Below, in pieces: positions 11,033 through 22,404 of a stretch of DNA of 64,000 bases; positions within the stretch are counted from its first letter, which is position 1; every line of letters begins with the position of its first letter. The translations under genes were made by a program, and so were the position numbers. The stretch lies in contig NC_065877.1 in NCBI RefSeq assembly GCF_933775445.1, positions 12,648,001 through 12,712,000 on the forward strand. The letters are read 5' to 3'. This stretch comes from Argentina anserina. Its lineage: Eukaryota > Streptophyta > Magnoliopsida > Rosales > Rosaceae. The notes beneath the pieces were generated by a model, which saw only the letters and a list, made by a program, of their open reading frames with translations, was not told the DNA's origin and ran no database searches.

Positions 11033-12645
11033 TCAGATGCTAACACTGGAAACCAATTCACTGTTGTCTGTGTCTTCTGTTGTATCTGATGCTGGGGAAG
11101 AAACCACCTCAACATTGTCTGTAGTGTCATCTGCAGAAGGTTCAGATGCTGAGGGAGAAACCAATTCACCGGCCTCTGTGTTTTCCTTACTAGTTTCTGC
11201 TGCTGGAGGTGGAGTAACAGTTACAGTCCTTGCTCTTTCTGAAGCCATGTTTAGTCGCAATTCCCGCCCATCAACCTCCTGTAATACAATTCAGACAGGA
11301 CATATTATTTATTACAGAACCAGTGATCAGTTGGCATAGTTTCACCTACAAGGAACATGATTCTTCTTACCACTCCATTCATGGCAGTCACAGCAGCTTC
11401 TGCATTGGCAGCAGTGTCGAAAGTGACGAATCCAAAACCTCTGGATCTTCCAGAGCCCCTCTCATAAATGACCTTGGCACCCAATAGCCCTGGCCGTCCT
11501 TCAAAGGCATCTTTAAGACCCTGGGAAGTCAGGCCCCAACCAAGGTTCCCTGCATAGATCTTATTAGGACTATCTATGTAGACCTTGTAGCCAGTATTTC
11601 TTATCTTAGGTCCCAAAATCTCCCTTTCACCTCCTCTTGGCACTTCGGGGAAGTTTACCCTCACAGTTCGGCCGCCTACTTGCTGTCAACCATTGCCACC
11701 ACCAAAAGAAAAAATTAATCCCTGCGTTCAAAAATCAAATGAGACACAAATGGCAGCAGAAACCCCCTCCAGCAAAGGATCTCGGGGGTTGCCCCTCATT
11801 CGAAGTTCAAAGATAAACTGAATGTGGTGCTTGGCGATGATCAAGTCAATTGGGGAGCCTTAGGAAGCAAGAACGTAGAAAATCAGGTATTGTTTTCTTG
11901 CTTCCTAAGCTTCCACAACTGACTCGATCATCGAAAATTCCCTAGATTCTTTGCTGTAGTTGTTTTCTGCTGCCACAATAATCACATATCATTGACACTT
12001 ACAGAGCCATCGAACATCCGAATGGCCTCTTGAGCTTCCTCAACGTTCGCCAGTGTAACAAACCCAAAACCCCTGCTCCTATCAGTAACTCTATCATATA
12101 TAATCTGCACACAAATTTCAACCAAAAACAAAATCACCAACAACTCCACAAACCCATCAACTTAAACAATAGAAACACCAGGGAACAAAAGCTCAAACCT
12201 CCGAGTAAGTCACAGTACCAGCCTCGCCGAAAATCTCAGACAACTGGGTAGAAGTCATAGAATAAGGCAAGTTCCCAACGTAGAGCCTCCCAGCGTCGCT
12301 TCTGTCAGACCCTTCTTCCCCCTTTGCCTCTTCCTCTCCTTCTTCTATAAGCATTTCTGCTTGTGGGTCCTTTTCTTCTTCTCCTTCTGAGCATTCATTG
12401 CCTTCTTCTTCGACTTCGACTTCGACGCCGTCTAAGGCGGAAAAGGGGCGGCGGAAATGGTGGAGAGAAGAGAGGCGAGAGCAGACAGAGAAATGGGCTT
12501 TGAGTTTCAGGGGTTTAAACTGAGGCTGTAAGTGAGTTGGAACTTGGGTGAGTGAGCGAGTGATTGAGAAGTTGGAGATTTTGTTGCAAAGTGAAGAAGA
12601 GCAAGTAGTGCTGGTGGAAGCCATTGATAGAGAAGCAGTCGACAT
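11033..12645 (-). CDS. CP33: chloroplast 33 kDa ribonucleoprotein CP33
   Basis: Four minus-strand exons, 12645-12199, 12104-12003, 11682-11371 and 11278-11033, join in phase 0 through GT-AG introns to give 368 residues. The Ser/Thr-rich N-terminus (1 to about 50) looks like a chloroplast transit peptide. A strongly acidic stretch follows (about 75-112), then two RRM domains: RRM1 with RLYVGNLPYS and RGFGFVTL (about 119-195) and RRM2 with KIYAGNLGWG and RGFGFVTF (about 223-298). A Ser/Glu/Thr-rich tail ends the protein. The acidic domain plus two RRMs defines chloroplast cpRNPs, which stabilise and help process plastid mRNAs. The linker NFPEVPRGGE and the gene position (beside TatD, as At3g52380) point to CP33. 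A start at 12624 (MASTS) is also possible. Upstream in-frame sequence is hydrophobic and probably 5' UTR. Confidence 0.92.
11751..11975. repeat. imperfect foldback (hairpin) in a CP33 intron
   Basis: The left arm starts TGGCAGCAGAAA and the right arm ends TTTTCTGCTGCCA. Inside are further pairs: CAGCAAAGGA with TTCTTTGCTG, GATGATCAAGTCA with TGACTCGATCATC, and CCTTAGGAAGCAAGAA with TTCTTGCTTCCTAAG. The pairs are nested in the correct order, so the whole 225 bp can fold into one long hairpin with unequal loops. It could be a MITE-like foldback or a MIRNA-type precursor. No target duplication was identified. Confidence 0.6.
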
Positions 12646-13030
12646 TGCGGGACAGAAAATGGAGGGATTGGTAAGAAAGAAGGAAAACAATATTATGAGG
12701 AACAAGGTTTGCGGCACTACTTGGACTAAGATGAGGCTCATGGACATGGATAAGGTTTTGCCTTTCCATTTTCCTTTTAATAACAATTATCCAATGTTTT
12801 TCTGAGGAGAATAACCAATTCAATCATGGATATTTAAGACTAAGCTTATGTATGTGTGTTTGGTTTGGAGCCAAATGACAAAAGTCGAGGTCTCCTTCTA
12901 CTTGATATATTCCACGAAAAACAATGTGTCAAATCTTCACATCTCAAGTCCACCCCATCAAAGAAGACTTTGGAACTTCATGTGGGTTATATTTGGATAG
13001 ATTGCATTGAGCTTAATTGGAAGGAGTGAG
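12646..13030. other. divergent spacer between CP33 and the membrane-protein pseudogene
   Basis: This should contain the CP33 5' UTR and promoter on the minus strand and the former promoter of the duplicated membrane-protein gene on the plus strand. The phrase AAGTCCACCCCATCAAAGA (near 12948) recurs in similar form upstream of the second copy near 15295, showing that the duplication includes upstream DNA. Confidence 0.4.
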
Positions 13031-13060
13031 ATGGAGATGGAGATGGAGATGGAGATGGAG
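13031..13060. repeat. (ATGGAG)5 hexanucleotide repeat
   Basis: Five perfect ATGGAG units at the start of the membrane-protein frame encode a Met-Glu repeat. Any of several ATGs could serve as start. Copy 2 has only two such units. Confidence 0.9.
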
Positions 13061-13700
13061 AGCAACATAATCCTGGAGAAACAAAAGCTGAATGCTTCTG
13101 ATATTCTCAGAAAAGCTCTTACTCTTTCTGCAAACACTAACTTCTTTGTCTTCACCACCCTGGCCTCCCTTCCTCTCTTCTCTTTCTTGCTTTACTATCA
13201 GCCATTTAAACAAAAACTCCAGGTTCAGATCTCAGCGACTCTTAAAGAACCGGCCGCTGTATATTTCTTTAACGACTTTATCTACGTTTGGAGTGATCCT
13301 TTTCCTTTTGAAATACACCCACAATGGAGCGAAGGATTTCCAGCCGAGTTGATTCAACTAGCTCTTCTCTATCTGGTACCTCTCCATCTCCTAGAGGCCA
13401 GCACCGCGCTTATAATTGCTAGTTTGTCATCAAAGATATATATCATGAAGATCGACAAATGAGTCTCAAGGAGATGGTATGGAATCAACCTTTAAACCAG
13501 ACTGAAAGCTTTTCTGATCACATCTGTCTATGTTCTCGTGTTGTCGACCTTTGGTGTTGTACTCACATTCGTATGGTCTGCTGCAAGCTACTATTATGTA
13601 TTCAGGTACTTTCTGCATGGTGTTGGGTAGTATGTGCAGCAGTTCTAGCAATATATTTGGCATGGAATGCTGTATGGAATTTGAGTATATTGATTTCGAT

Positions 13701-14172
13701 CAATGTTTTTAAAGACGAAAGCGAAGGCGAAGGCGAAAGCGACTAGGGGTCGCCTCGTTAAGGCGAAGCCTCAAAGAGATAAGGTGATCGCCTTTCCAAC
13801 AATGATTATTTTAATTAAATACATAGAAATGTAATTTAATGTATATAAATTGTATTTTTTATTTAAAATATGGTGTGATTTGAATGAAAATTTGGGGGAA
13901 AAACCCAGCCCAAAACAAATCCCATGAGATAAGCCCAAAGATGTTTGAATTGGCCAAAAGAGAGTTTAAATAAAGTTATTTGACGTCGGTTTTGACCAAA
14001 AGAACGAAAAAAACCCAGAAAAGCGCCTCCCGCCTTATCAGCCGTCGCCTTCTCCAAAAACGACCGCCCCGTCGCTTTTTCATTCGCTTTTCCAGCAGCT
14101 CCCCCAGGTTTGGACAAGCGAGGCGTTTTGCCGTCACCCCGCACCAAAGCGAGGCATCGCCTTTGAAAATAC
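13701..14172. mobile_element. non-autonomous DNA transposon (MITE-like) with 10-bp target duplication
   Basis: The 10-bp sequence TGATTTCGAT occurs at 13691-13700 and again at 14173-14182. Copy 2 of the host gene has the uninterrupted site (GATTTCGATATTGGAGG, near 16080), which shows this is an insertion. The ends form an imperfect inverted repeat (GTTTTTAAAGACGA against GTATTTTCAAAGGCGA in reverse complement). The element is rich in GGCGA-type motifs on both flanks and has no transposase. A duplication of 9-10 bp suggests Mutator-like, though an 8-bp hAT duplication extended by chance cannot be excluded. Confidence 0.8.
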
Positions 14173-14495
14173 TGATTTCGATATCAGAGGGGTTACATGG
14201 AACCAAGGCGTTTGGTCTAGCGATATATGTAAGCTTCGGCAACGAGTGGGCAGGGTTTCCTTTGATGCTTATGTTCTTTGCTTCGGGAATTAGTTTAAGG
14301 TTGCCATGTCTCTATTTTGGCTGCAAATAAAGATGGAATGCAATGTTTGTTGCAGAAGTTAGCTTATTCTGCTTTGGAAATGTGCTCGAGTGGGTCGTCT
14401 TCATCATTTACTACCACGATTGCAAGAACTGGATTGTGGAGAAGAGGTTGATGATCAGGGCTAAGAACAGTGCTCGTGAGCAAAGCTGTGTGTGA

Positions 14496-15406
14496 AAACT
14501 CTGGAAGCAGAGGCGAGGTCTGAATGTCATCAGAAAACTCTGGTGTATACAACATTTTGTTCATCCCTAATTAATGATACAATAAAATTATGATAAGGGT
14601 ACAATATCAACTATGACAGAATGTTTTCATGTTTTCTTTGTTCTATTAAAATTTGGAAGGGTTTAGCCTAAAGCTTAAGCCATATATGGTGGATTAGACC
14701 ATCAATGTATCTCGAACAAGTAAAAAGAACGCTTCTATAGACTAAATTCATTCACAAGCAGTTTAGGCTCCTCAAGAGTCTTATACATAAAACTCAACTG
14801 AACTAACAGTCTCACTGTTCCATCATGAAAATCATTCGATCTGATTTCTGCTATCCTGTGAATTTATCTTTTAATAGACGATCATTACACTAGAGGCAGG
14901 TTGGCTTATTAGTTCCCTCTACAACCAACCCTAATTTGGCCAAGTACCCTAGATAACCCAACCACGGCCATGTCAAGGTAGTAATTAAGGCTGATTCAAG
15001 AAGTCAGGGCCTCCTAGGCTGCTACTCAGTGTAAAATGAAAAAACATGCAACGTATGGCAAAGTCTATTTTTATATACGCATTGTTGTTGTCGAAATGAA
15101 GTTATGATTATATATTATGCTCCTCTTTGATTATTTTTGTGATTCTTGTTGTTTGTATTTTCTCATTCCTAACCAAACGGCGGCTTACTATTTCTTGTTG
15201 CTCATTGTTAACATATATATTTCTTCAAGAAAAGGGGAAAAATAAGAACTTTGAAGTCGAGATTACCGAAGTAGTGCATGACTTGGATGCTTGAAGTCCA
15301 CCCCATCAAGGACTTCAAGTCCTTTATATGTGTGTATTTAGAATATTAGATTAAGCTCAACTGGAAGTGAAAGCTACTAAGCAAGCGCGATAGTTTTCCT
15401 AGTAGC
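14496..15406. other. spacer between tandem membrane-protein copies
   Basis: AT-rich. No gene seen. Its right end holds the duplicated upstream sequence of copy 2 (from about 15290). Confidence 0.3.
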
Positions 15407-16389
15407 ATGGAGATGGAGAGTGACATAATGTTGAGGAAGCAGAAGCTGGGTGCCTTTAATATACCTAGGAAAGCGTTTGCTATCTAGAAATATCAACTTC
15501 TTTATCTTCTCTATTTTCGCTTCCCTTCCTCTCTTTAGTTTCTTGTCTATTATCAACCTTTTCTGCAAAATTTCCAGTATCAAGTATCAGAAGTTCTAAT
15601 TAGTACAGGTCCAGCCTTTGTTAATAATTGTTTTGAAGACTGCATGGCTAATTCGAGATTAGTCACATTACCCTACGATGTGACCCCTGAACGGAACACA
15701 GGGTCTCTAGGTGAGGTGATTCAACAAGGGCTTCTCTATTTGGTGCCTCTCCATATCCTAGAGCTCATAAGCGCACCTGCAATTGCAAAGTTGGCCTCGA
15801 ATATATACAAAGAAGAGGCAACGATGACTCTGAAGGAGATGATACACTATCAACCATTCAACAAAGCCAGATTAAAAGCTTTTCTCATCACATCTGTCTA
15901 TGTTCTTGTCTTGTTGACCTATAGTGATCTACTTGGATTTGTATGGTCAGCTGGAAGCTATTTTTTGGTGTTCAGGTACTTCAGCCATGAAAAACTCTTA
16001 GCTTTATGGTGTAGTATGGCAAGTGTAGTACTTCTAACAATATATTTGGCATGGAATGTGCTATGGAATATGAGTATTGTGATTTCGATATTGGAGGGGT
16101 TACATGGAACCAAAGCATTTGGTTAGTAACGTATCTAAGCACTGATAAAGAGTGGCGAGGATTTCTTTTGATGCTGAGTTTCTTTTCTTGGGAAGTAACT
16201 TTGCGGTTGCCATGTCTTTACTTCGGCTGCAAATAAAGGTGGAGCGGAATGTTTGTTGCACAGAGTAGCTTGTTGTGCTTCGCCAATGTCTTAAAGTTGG
16301 TCGTCTTCATGATATATTTCCATGATTGCAAGAACCGGGTTTTAGAAAAGAGATTGATGGTCAAGGCTAACAGAGCTGTGTATGAATAG
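15407..16389 (+). pseudogene. multi-pass membrane protein gene, copy 2, frameshifted
   Basis: A tandem paralogue of the 13031 gene. It starts MEMESDIMLRKQKLGAFN, hits a stop at about 15487 after a small deletion relative to copy 1, and reopens at about 15644-16126. That stretch includes KARLKAFLITSVYVLVLL and at least three hydrophobic helices (about 15885-16090). It then shifts frame again, and a final piece ends at 16389 with a Lys/Arg-rich tail. Copy 2 lacks the transposon found in copy 1. Family and function are not recognised. At least two disabling changes make it a likely pseudogene; a spliced form that removes them cannot be excluded from sequence alone. Confidence 0.6.
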
Positions 16390-16930
16390 CAAGTACATTG
16401 ATGTTATCATCATGAAGCATTCAACATTCTAAGGTCAATGAAAACCCATTACATACCTACAATGCCTGTGTTTCATACGTTGATGCCATGTTTGTTGTCT
16501 GGAAAGGGATATACCAACTGTGATAATTCTTTTAGTTGGAGTCGGTCGTATATGAAAAATGAACAATTATTTTGACTCTTGACAGCAGTGTTCCTGATGC
16601 ACATAAGATAGGGAAAGTTATCTTACATTATTCTTGTGAACTTGCACACCACAACACAAACATTTAGTTCTATACTGGTACATTACACCACTGGAATATG
16701 TCAAAAATACAGATACTTAAATTCTATAGTATCACACGCCACAAACTAAACTTCTTCAGGTCACAAAGCACATACTAGTCGCCAGACTCTCATGTTCTTA
16801 TTCTGATATAAGGGAAGAGAGCCATATATATAAAAGTCTACTTAAGTAATTTGTGATGCATACGGGGTTTTCACTAGCCAACCTAACAGCAGAGATGCTT
16901 GGAATGGAAGTAAACACCCCGTTTGATCAC
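16390..16930. other. spacer and distal NF-YA 3' UTR
   Basis: AT-rich. The right-hand part should belong to the NF-YA transcript (minus strand). No other feature seen. Confidence 0.3.
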
Positions 16931-16951
16931 GAGCCAAGAATGAGTTGCCTT
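16931..16951 (-). promoter_or_regulatory. miR169-type target site in NF-YA 3' UTR
   Basis: The plus strand reads GAGCCAAGAATGAGTTGCCTT. This is close to the miR169 sequence itself (AGCCAAGGATGACTTGCC core), so the minus-strand mRNA carries the complementary target. Differences fall at position 1, position 9 (G:U wobble), position 14 and the last two bases. The site lies about 155 nt past the NF-YA stop, where plant NF-YA mRNAs carry miR169 sites. Confidence 0.75.
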
Positions 16952-17104
16952 CTGATAGCAACCAAATGGTGGTAGGACGATCCTGTGAACCAAAACCTGT
17001 TGCAAATAACCATACCAGTAACTACAACTAAGCTTCTCCATTTGGTCGCAGAAATGATGGGGTTAATGTAACAAGTTAGCACCAACCCCATCTTCCGCTT
17101 GCTA

Positions 17105-20101
17105 TCAGACATTGAGGTTGCAGCAGTGATCCACTGCTGCGATATATTTCGTAGGCATAACCATGCCACGCGTGCCCTCCATCATGTCTGACAGAGATTG
17201 CACAGAGTGTCCGAGATGATGATTCCTTGAAAAACGATCAAGATTTCCCCTAGAGTACGTACTGGTCACCTCTGAGCCGGATATGTTGGAACTGCTGCCA
17301 TTTGTTTTTGATGAGTTCAAAGTTCCACTTTCGGATTGCAAGACTTCAGAGTTCTGAAAACCAGAGTGCCTAAACAGCTGCATATCACCAACTTGCTTGA
17401 TTCCATTTCCAGTTTTCCCATTGTTCGAAGTCTTGGTGTTCAGAAAACGTCCACCACAGCCCCTTGGTCGGCGCACGGCATGAAGATGCCGTGATTCATG
17501 CATATATGGCTGTATAAAGAAGAAAGATCATAGGCCACTTTAACTGAGTACCCTCCATACAACAAAAATGTATGTTCATCACATATTCATTTTGGTTTTG
17601 ATTCAATGTTTTACCCAGTAATTTGGTCAAAACCTCACTATACTAAAACCTATCACATCAAAAACTGAAGCGAGGTAGAAATGAAGCAGGGAAAATTTAC
17701 ATTCTTGAAAGCCAAAGTACTCCTTAATTAATAAACCAAATGGTCACTCAATTTTGCTGATACATCTAAAATGTTAAACGCCTGTCTGAGAGTTTTAGCC
17801 ACCTATATTTGTCACTTAAGATTTCATGTAAAATTCAGCTTTTACATCCAGACCAAATTCAATTGATCAAGTTTAGAAGAACCTCGTAGTTATTTTACTG
17901 GTACAATGAAATTTCGGATATCATACCTTACGGAGCCTAGCTGCTCTGTTCACCATGACTGCCTTTGCACGAGATTGTCTGCGCCGCATGATTCCGTGGT
18001 ATTGCTTAGCATTGACATAGATTGGTCCTTCATCTGTAGTCAAGTTCAGTGGCAGCATTATGCGTCCCTGGTTCATTTTAAATGGACAAGTACGTGCATC
18101 AGTACAGTTGGCTATGCTTTTGAGTTGAGAACATATCATGCATTAACTAGAGCAACATCCCAGCTACTGAAAATAACACGTCTTAAGAGTAAAACACAAT
18201 CAGGATTGTAAAATCAGCATAGGTTGTCATTAGGTGGAGTTTCATTTTCATATGCAATGTCATGTCCCAAAATATAAGATTTTTTTATATAGAGGTCAGC
18301 AGAAACTTCATTAGATGAAAATTGCACTTGAACTAGTTTTCACACTAACATGAAGTAAGAAAGGTAAAGGAAAAGTTGATGAATTCGCAGGAAAAACAGA
18401 TGTGCAATTTTAGTTCCAGGTATGATGGAAAAGTGGAAAACTCACCGAAACTTGAGGTCCATATGTTGAGAAGAGTCCATAACATTGATCCATGTATGGA
18501 TATTTTGCACAGATCTACAGTTCAATTTCAAAAACAAATGGACACTATATAAGCAGCAGACAGGAAAACCATATTCAAATTTTTTTTCCAAAGAAAAAAA
18601 AACATATTCAAAAATTGTTACTAAAAAAATGTGACATTTGGAATCGAGGGTTCACCATAGGCTGGCTGAATCCCAGCTCAAAATGACCTCGATGTTTTGG
18701 TGGAGATGATTGCAGAGAGATTGCTGGCTGCAATTTTTGCTTATCCCCTGCAAGTTAACAATCCCCTGAATGAGAAACTACTTTCGTGGTTAACAATTAT
18801 CATATAGAGTTGACCAGGATATAATGAGTGGGATATATATAAAGCCTATCTATATGCACGTTCAAAATCTGGTTTCTCATACCATAATTAAATGATGCTG
18901 GCAACTAAGAATTTATTAAAAAGAATGGAATTCTTTTAAACATTAGGACAAAATGATATGTGAGGTATAGATAATAATTTACTGGACAAGGCTTGTAGAG
19001 GCAGAAGTTCTGGGAATTTTTATACTGCCTACTATTAAGCCAAGAGCCCAGTAGTCCATGTCACAGAAGGTCTGTGTGCGTGTATGTGTACCTAACTGAT
19101 GTTTACATCCACGTTGAGTATGAAATCTATTGCTCCATCAGAGTTTCACTAATTAGCCCAACTCTGGTACTTTGTGATCTTAGACAGACAAACAGGTATC
19201 ATTTAATGTGGTTTTCTTCCAGTTGGTTTTGCAGGAAAATTATGTTTCTTTTTTGCAGACTCTCCTACTTAGCAACATGACTAATGATCAATAAATCTGT
19301 AAGAGCTTGTTCACATCATGCTAACATCAGTAATTTAGATTGTTTTGGACAATTCTGAAATTATGTTTCTAGCCAACACTATCCCCAGAAAATACCTCTA
19401 CTAACTGATCCGAAGTAATGCTGGGAGCCTTTCACCTCTTAAAACACGATGTAGAGAAGCATTTTCAATTAAAGATGACATGTTTCCATCTCAAGGTTCA
19501 CTCGTTTATTAAAGATTCCTCAACTATCCTTATACGACATAAGAAATAGAATTATACGTAAAGATTCATAAAGATTCTTCCTTATCTCAGTAAAAAAATA
19601 CAAAAAGTTAGACTAATGAAAGAGTCTAATATAATATCAGTTCTCACCGGAAGCCTAACATCTCAGTGCAAATACACCGATCATCCAAGAATAGTTACGG
19701 AACTGCTGCAATATTGCACTTAAAAAAAAGTCATGATTAATTGAATCATATGGTTTTTTTTTCTCTACTATCCCTGTTCTTATCTTCCACTAGTCTTATA
19801 ACTAGCTAGTTCTACTTGAATATGAATTTCTAAGTTGTTCAGTTAGATATATTGCTGAACACTCATCACATATGGTGTTTGTGCAGATTTCTTGAAAAGC
19901 CTACGTATCAAGCCAAATTTACCATGATGAAGCCGTGAAGGCACAGAAAGTTTCTTATAGCAGCCAAAATCATCTAAGTTCAGTTTGTATAACTCTTTTC
20001 ACCTTACATGACTATTCTTTACTTAGCACATGTGATTTTGGTGACGGCCGGTAGCTAGTTTTTGTTCAATTATTGACAAAATGCCACTGTCTAGAACTCT
20101 G

Positions 20102-20181
<80 letters not shown>

Positions 20182-20650
20182 CTGTCTGATCCCACATTGC
20201 AGCCTAGAATCACTACTGTGAAAAAGGAAATTTACGGTGCAGCATATAAACTTAATATTCCGAGAGATATAATGTGAAGCAATGATAAAGAAGCCAAAAA
20301 TGTATTTCCTTCCCCTTTTAGAGTTGCTAACTCTTGTTACAGTTAAGCAAGGAAATATATCTTTGAAAAATAGCTACATCAAAATCCAAAGGTAGGAGAT
20401 TACCAGGGAAGACTGTGAACTGATTTGTGTTCCCTTTATCAAGTCCTTGTTCAGTACTGCCCCGCCCGGGTCGCTTAGTGGCAGTGAGTTGGTTTCCACT
20501 ATCGTGAAGCTCCATGGTAAAAGGCTTAGAGTTGCCACATGATTCACCATAAGCTTGTTGAGATCCAAAGGCAGAACCCCACCAAGGTAACACTGATGTC
20601 AGCTGCCCAAGTCCTTCATGTTCTTTGTAATGAACAGTTTGCATAGCCAT
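17105..20650 (-). CDS. nuclear factor Y subunit A (CCAAT-binding), NF-YA2/10-like
   Basis: Five coding exons on the minus strand, 20650-20404, 18747-18656, 18514-18446, 18067-17927 and 17509-17105, join in frame to give 317 residues. The protein opens [15 protein letters not shown], like the NF-YA2/NF-YA10 branch, and has the FELGFSQPM and [15 protein letters not shown] segments typical of plant NF-YA. The core follows: the subunit-association helix with [20 protein letters not shown] (about 152-171), a linker, and the DNA-binding part [20 protein letters not shown] (184-203) followed by RFLNTK. NF-YA joins an NF-YB/NF-YC histone-fold dimer in the nucleus and contacts CCAAT boxes. The linker [11 protein letters not shown] is unusual compared with the common form. 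The 3' UTR carries a miR169-like site, and a 5' UTR intron is likely (acceptor near 20664). Confidence 0.92.
20104..20180. repeat. (TAA)n microsatellite in NF-YA intron
   Basis: About 25 trinucleotide units with a single TGA interruption, inside the long first coding intron of the NF-YA gene. Confidence 0.95.
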
Positions 20651-21480
20651 TTTCTTCCTCTAACTGAAATGATCTCACAAACAAAAGCAAAAGGTATAGT
20701 TTAGAACACCAACTGCAGCACTGAGCTATATTATTAGTAAAAGAGAGAAATGAATCGAATTGTTGTATCCACCAAGGTTGGTATTTTGTTTTGCAGAGAA
20801 GATATATATCAGAACTTTGATTTCATATAAATGTATCTAGCCAAATTCATGTAGCTATTAATCAAGTTACAGTGCAATAGTGAAGAGTGACTTAATTCAG
20901 TAAATTGGCAGCGAAATTATTAAGAGCCAAGAATAATATGCAATCAAAGAGTCTATTGGAAGATAAAGATCATCAGTTTCTGAAAAATAAGAAACAGTTA
21001 GACATTAGAAAAGAAGAATTCTTCTTTTGTCCAACTATCCATATGAACTTCCTTTTAGCAAGAGCTCAAAGCAAGAGAAATTGAGGGGGTAAAATATAGG
21101 AACAAAACTTGGTAAAATGAGAAGGAACAAAAACAAAGACCAAGCAAAGCTCAACAACAGAAAATCATCAAGCAGATAGAGCTCAAAAGCACCACGAACA
21201 AAGCAAAGAGAATCGTAATAGATACCAGCAACTTCTGGCACAGGAGAAGAAATCAAAGCCCACAAATAAACAAAACAAGCATGAAACTAAGTCAATAAGC
21301 TAAAGATTCTGAACTGACCCTCTAACAAAGTGGTTGATGAAGAAGATCCCAATTGCAGTAACTTGAGGATGAAGTGGAAGCAGAGCTTGATTAGTTAGGT
21401 CTAAGGAGAAGCGGAGAAATCCCATTTGCTCGGAGCCATGTCGGTACAATCCGAAGCAAAAGAGTGGAGAGAGAGAGAGA
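20651..21480 (-). other. NF-YA 5' leader region with probable 5' UTR intron
   Basis: On the minus strand an acceptor (ATTTCAG, ending at 20664) sits 14 bp before the start codon, so the leader is probably spliced. The first leader exon is likely near 21300-21480. I could not fix the donor. Confidence 0.4.
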
Positions 21481-21489
21481 GAGAGAGAT
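21466..21489. repeat. (GA)n repeat in NF-YA leader/promoter
   Basis: A GA/CT dinucleotide run followed by more purine-rich sequence up to about 21530. On the transcribed strand this is a CT-rich leader, common in plant 5' UTRs. Confidence 0.9.
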
Positions 21490-21530
21490 TAGAGAAGGGG
21501 AAAGAGAGAGAGACAGAGAAAGACGGCAGA

Positions 21531-22404
21531 GAGCGATGATATATGCGCGCGCACAGTACAGGTGTAATGGAACTACAGGCCAGTGTCCAATAAGTTTTGG
21601 CTTTCATGCAAACCCCCTTCCCTTTGTACTATGTGCCATTGTGCCAATACTACTATACTTATACTAAACAAACTTGAGACACTCCCACATTCTCTAGTGT
21701 CTATCAATTTTTTCTGCAAATAATACTTGCCTTTAAAATATGCTTGGGGCTATTGTTTTCTTAATAGTTGCCAACTTCAAAACCAAAGGGTCATGTTTTG
21801 AGATCTGTTGGTGAGAGGGTAGTGGCCACAAAACAAACACTAGCTATTGAGTATTCAGTATTGACCCCCAAAAAGATGAAAAGGTTGTCATGCTGTGTAA
21901 ACAGTACCCCAAATCACCTACATGTTTTTTGTTTTCTTCATTTTTACCAAAAATCTAGATATATTGTTTAGAGTGAGCCATCCATTAGGGGAAAGTGGTG
22001 ACACTGTTCACCAGTTGTCCTTTATTTATAGTTAATTACAAGTGCTTTACACATAAGTAGCCTAAGTTTAAGATAGAGATTGGAGATAAACTAATTAAGA
22101 TATGTGCCTAGAACTTTAGGGCTGGTTTTTGTCCCTGATGTTTTTCTAACTCACTGTTCTAGCTAGTTTCCTAGAATATGGCCATAACGTCATTGGAGGA
22201 CTGGATTGGGATGATGGTAGATTCTAAGAACAAACTAAAAGCTTTCTTTTTTACATCACCCTTTGAAAAATAAATGACTAGGTAGATATGTGTATGTGTC
22301 CTTATCATTTTTCGAATTGCTAGCTTCTATAATTGGATACAATGTAATTCTTAATCGTTAAGGATAATGAGGACCTTCCACAAAGGTGTCACTTTTTTTT
22401 ACTA
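21531..22404. other. intergenic, NF-YA promoter side
   Basis: No reading frame or repeat could be supported. It should contain upstream regulatory DNA of the NF-YA gene. Confidence 0.3.

Larger units (their letters stand above)
13031..14495 (+). pseudogene. multi-pass membrane protein gene, copy 1, disrupted
   Basis: The frame opens at 13031 with an EM repeat, then NIILEKQKLNASDILRKAL and a hydrophobic segment, and stays open to 13462 (about 144 codons). Homology to copy 2 continues beyond that stop through small frameshifts (about 13440 and 13505). After a 472-bp transposon (13701-14172) it continues to a final segment ending at 14495. Hydropathy suggests several membrane helices. It resembles plant polytopic membrane proteins of unknown function, but I do not recognise the family with certainty. 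The frameshifts and insertion show it cannot make the full product. The intact first 144 codons might still be expressed. Confidence 0.6.

Noticed and set aside
12193..12786. Extending the CP33 start upstream to 12786
   Set aside because: The extra 47 residues are strongly hydrophobic and do not suit a chloroplast transit peptide. The methionine at 12645 or 12624 gives a normal transit peptide.
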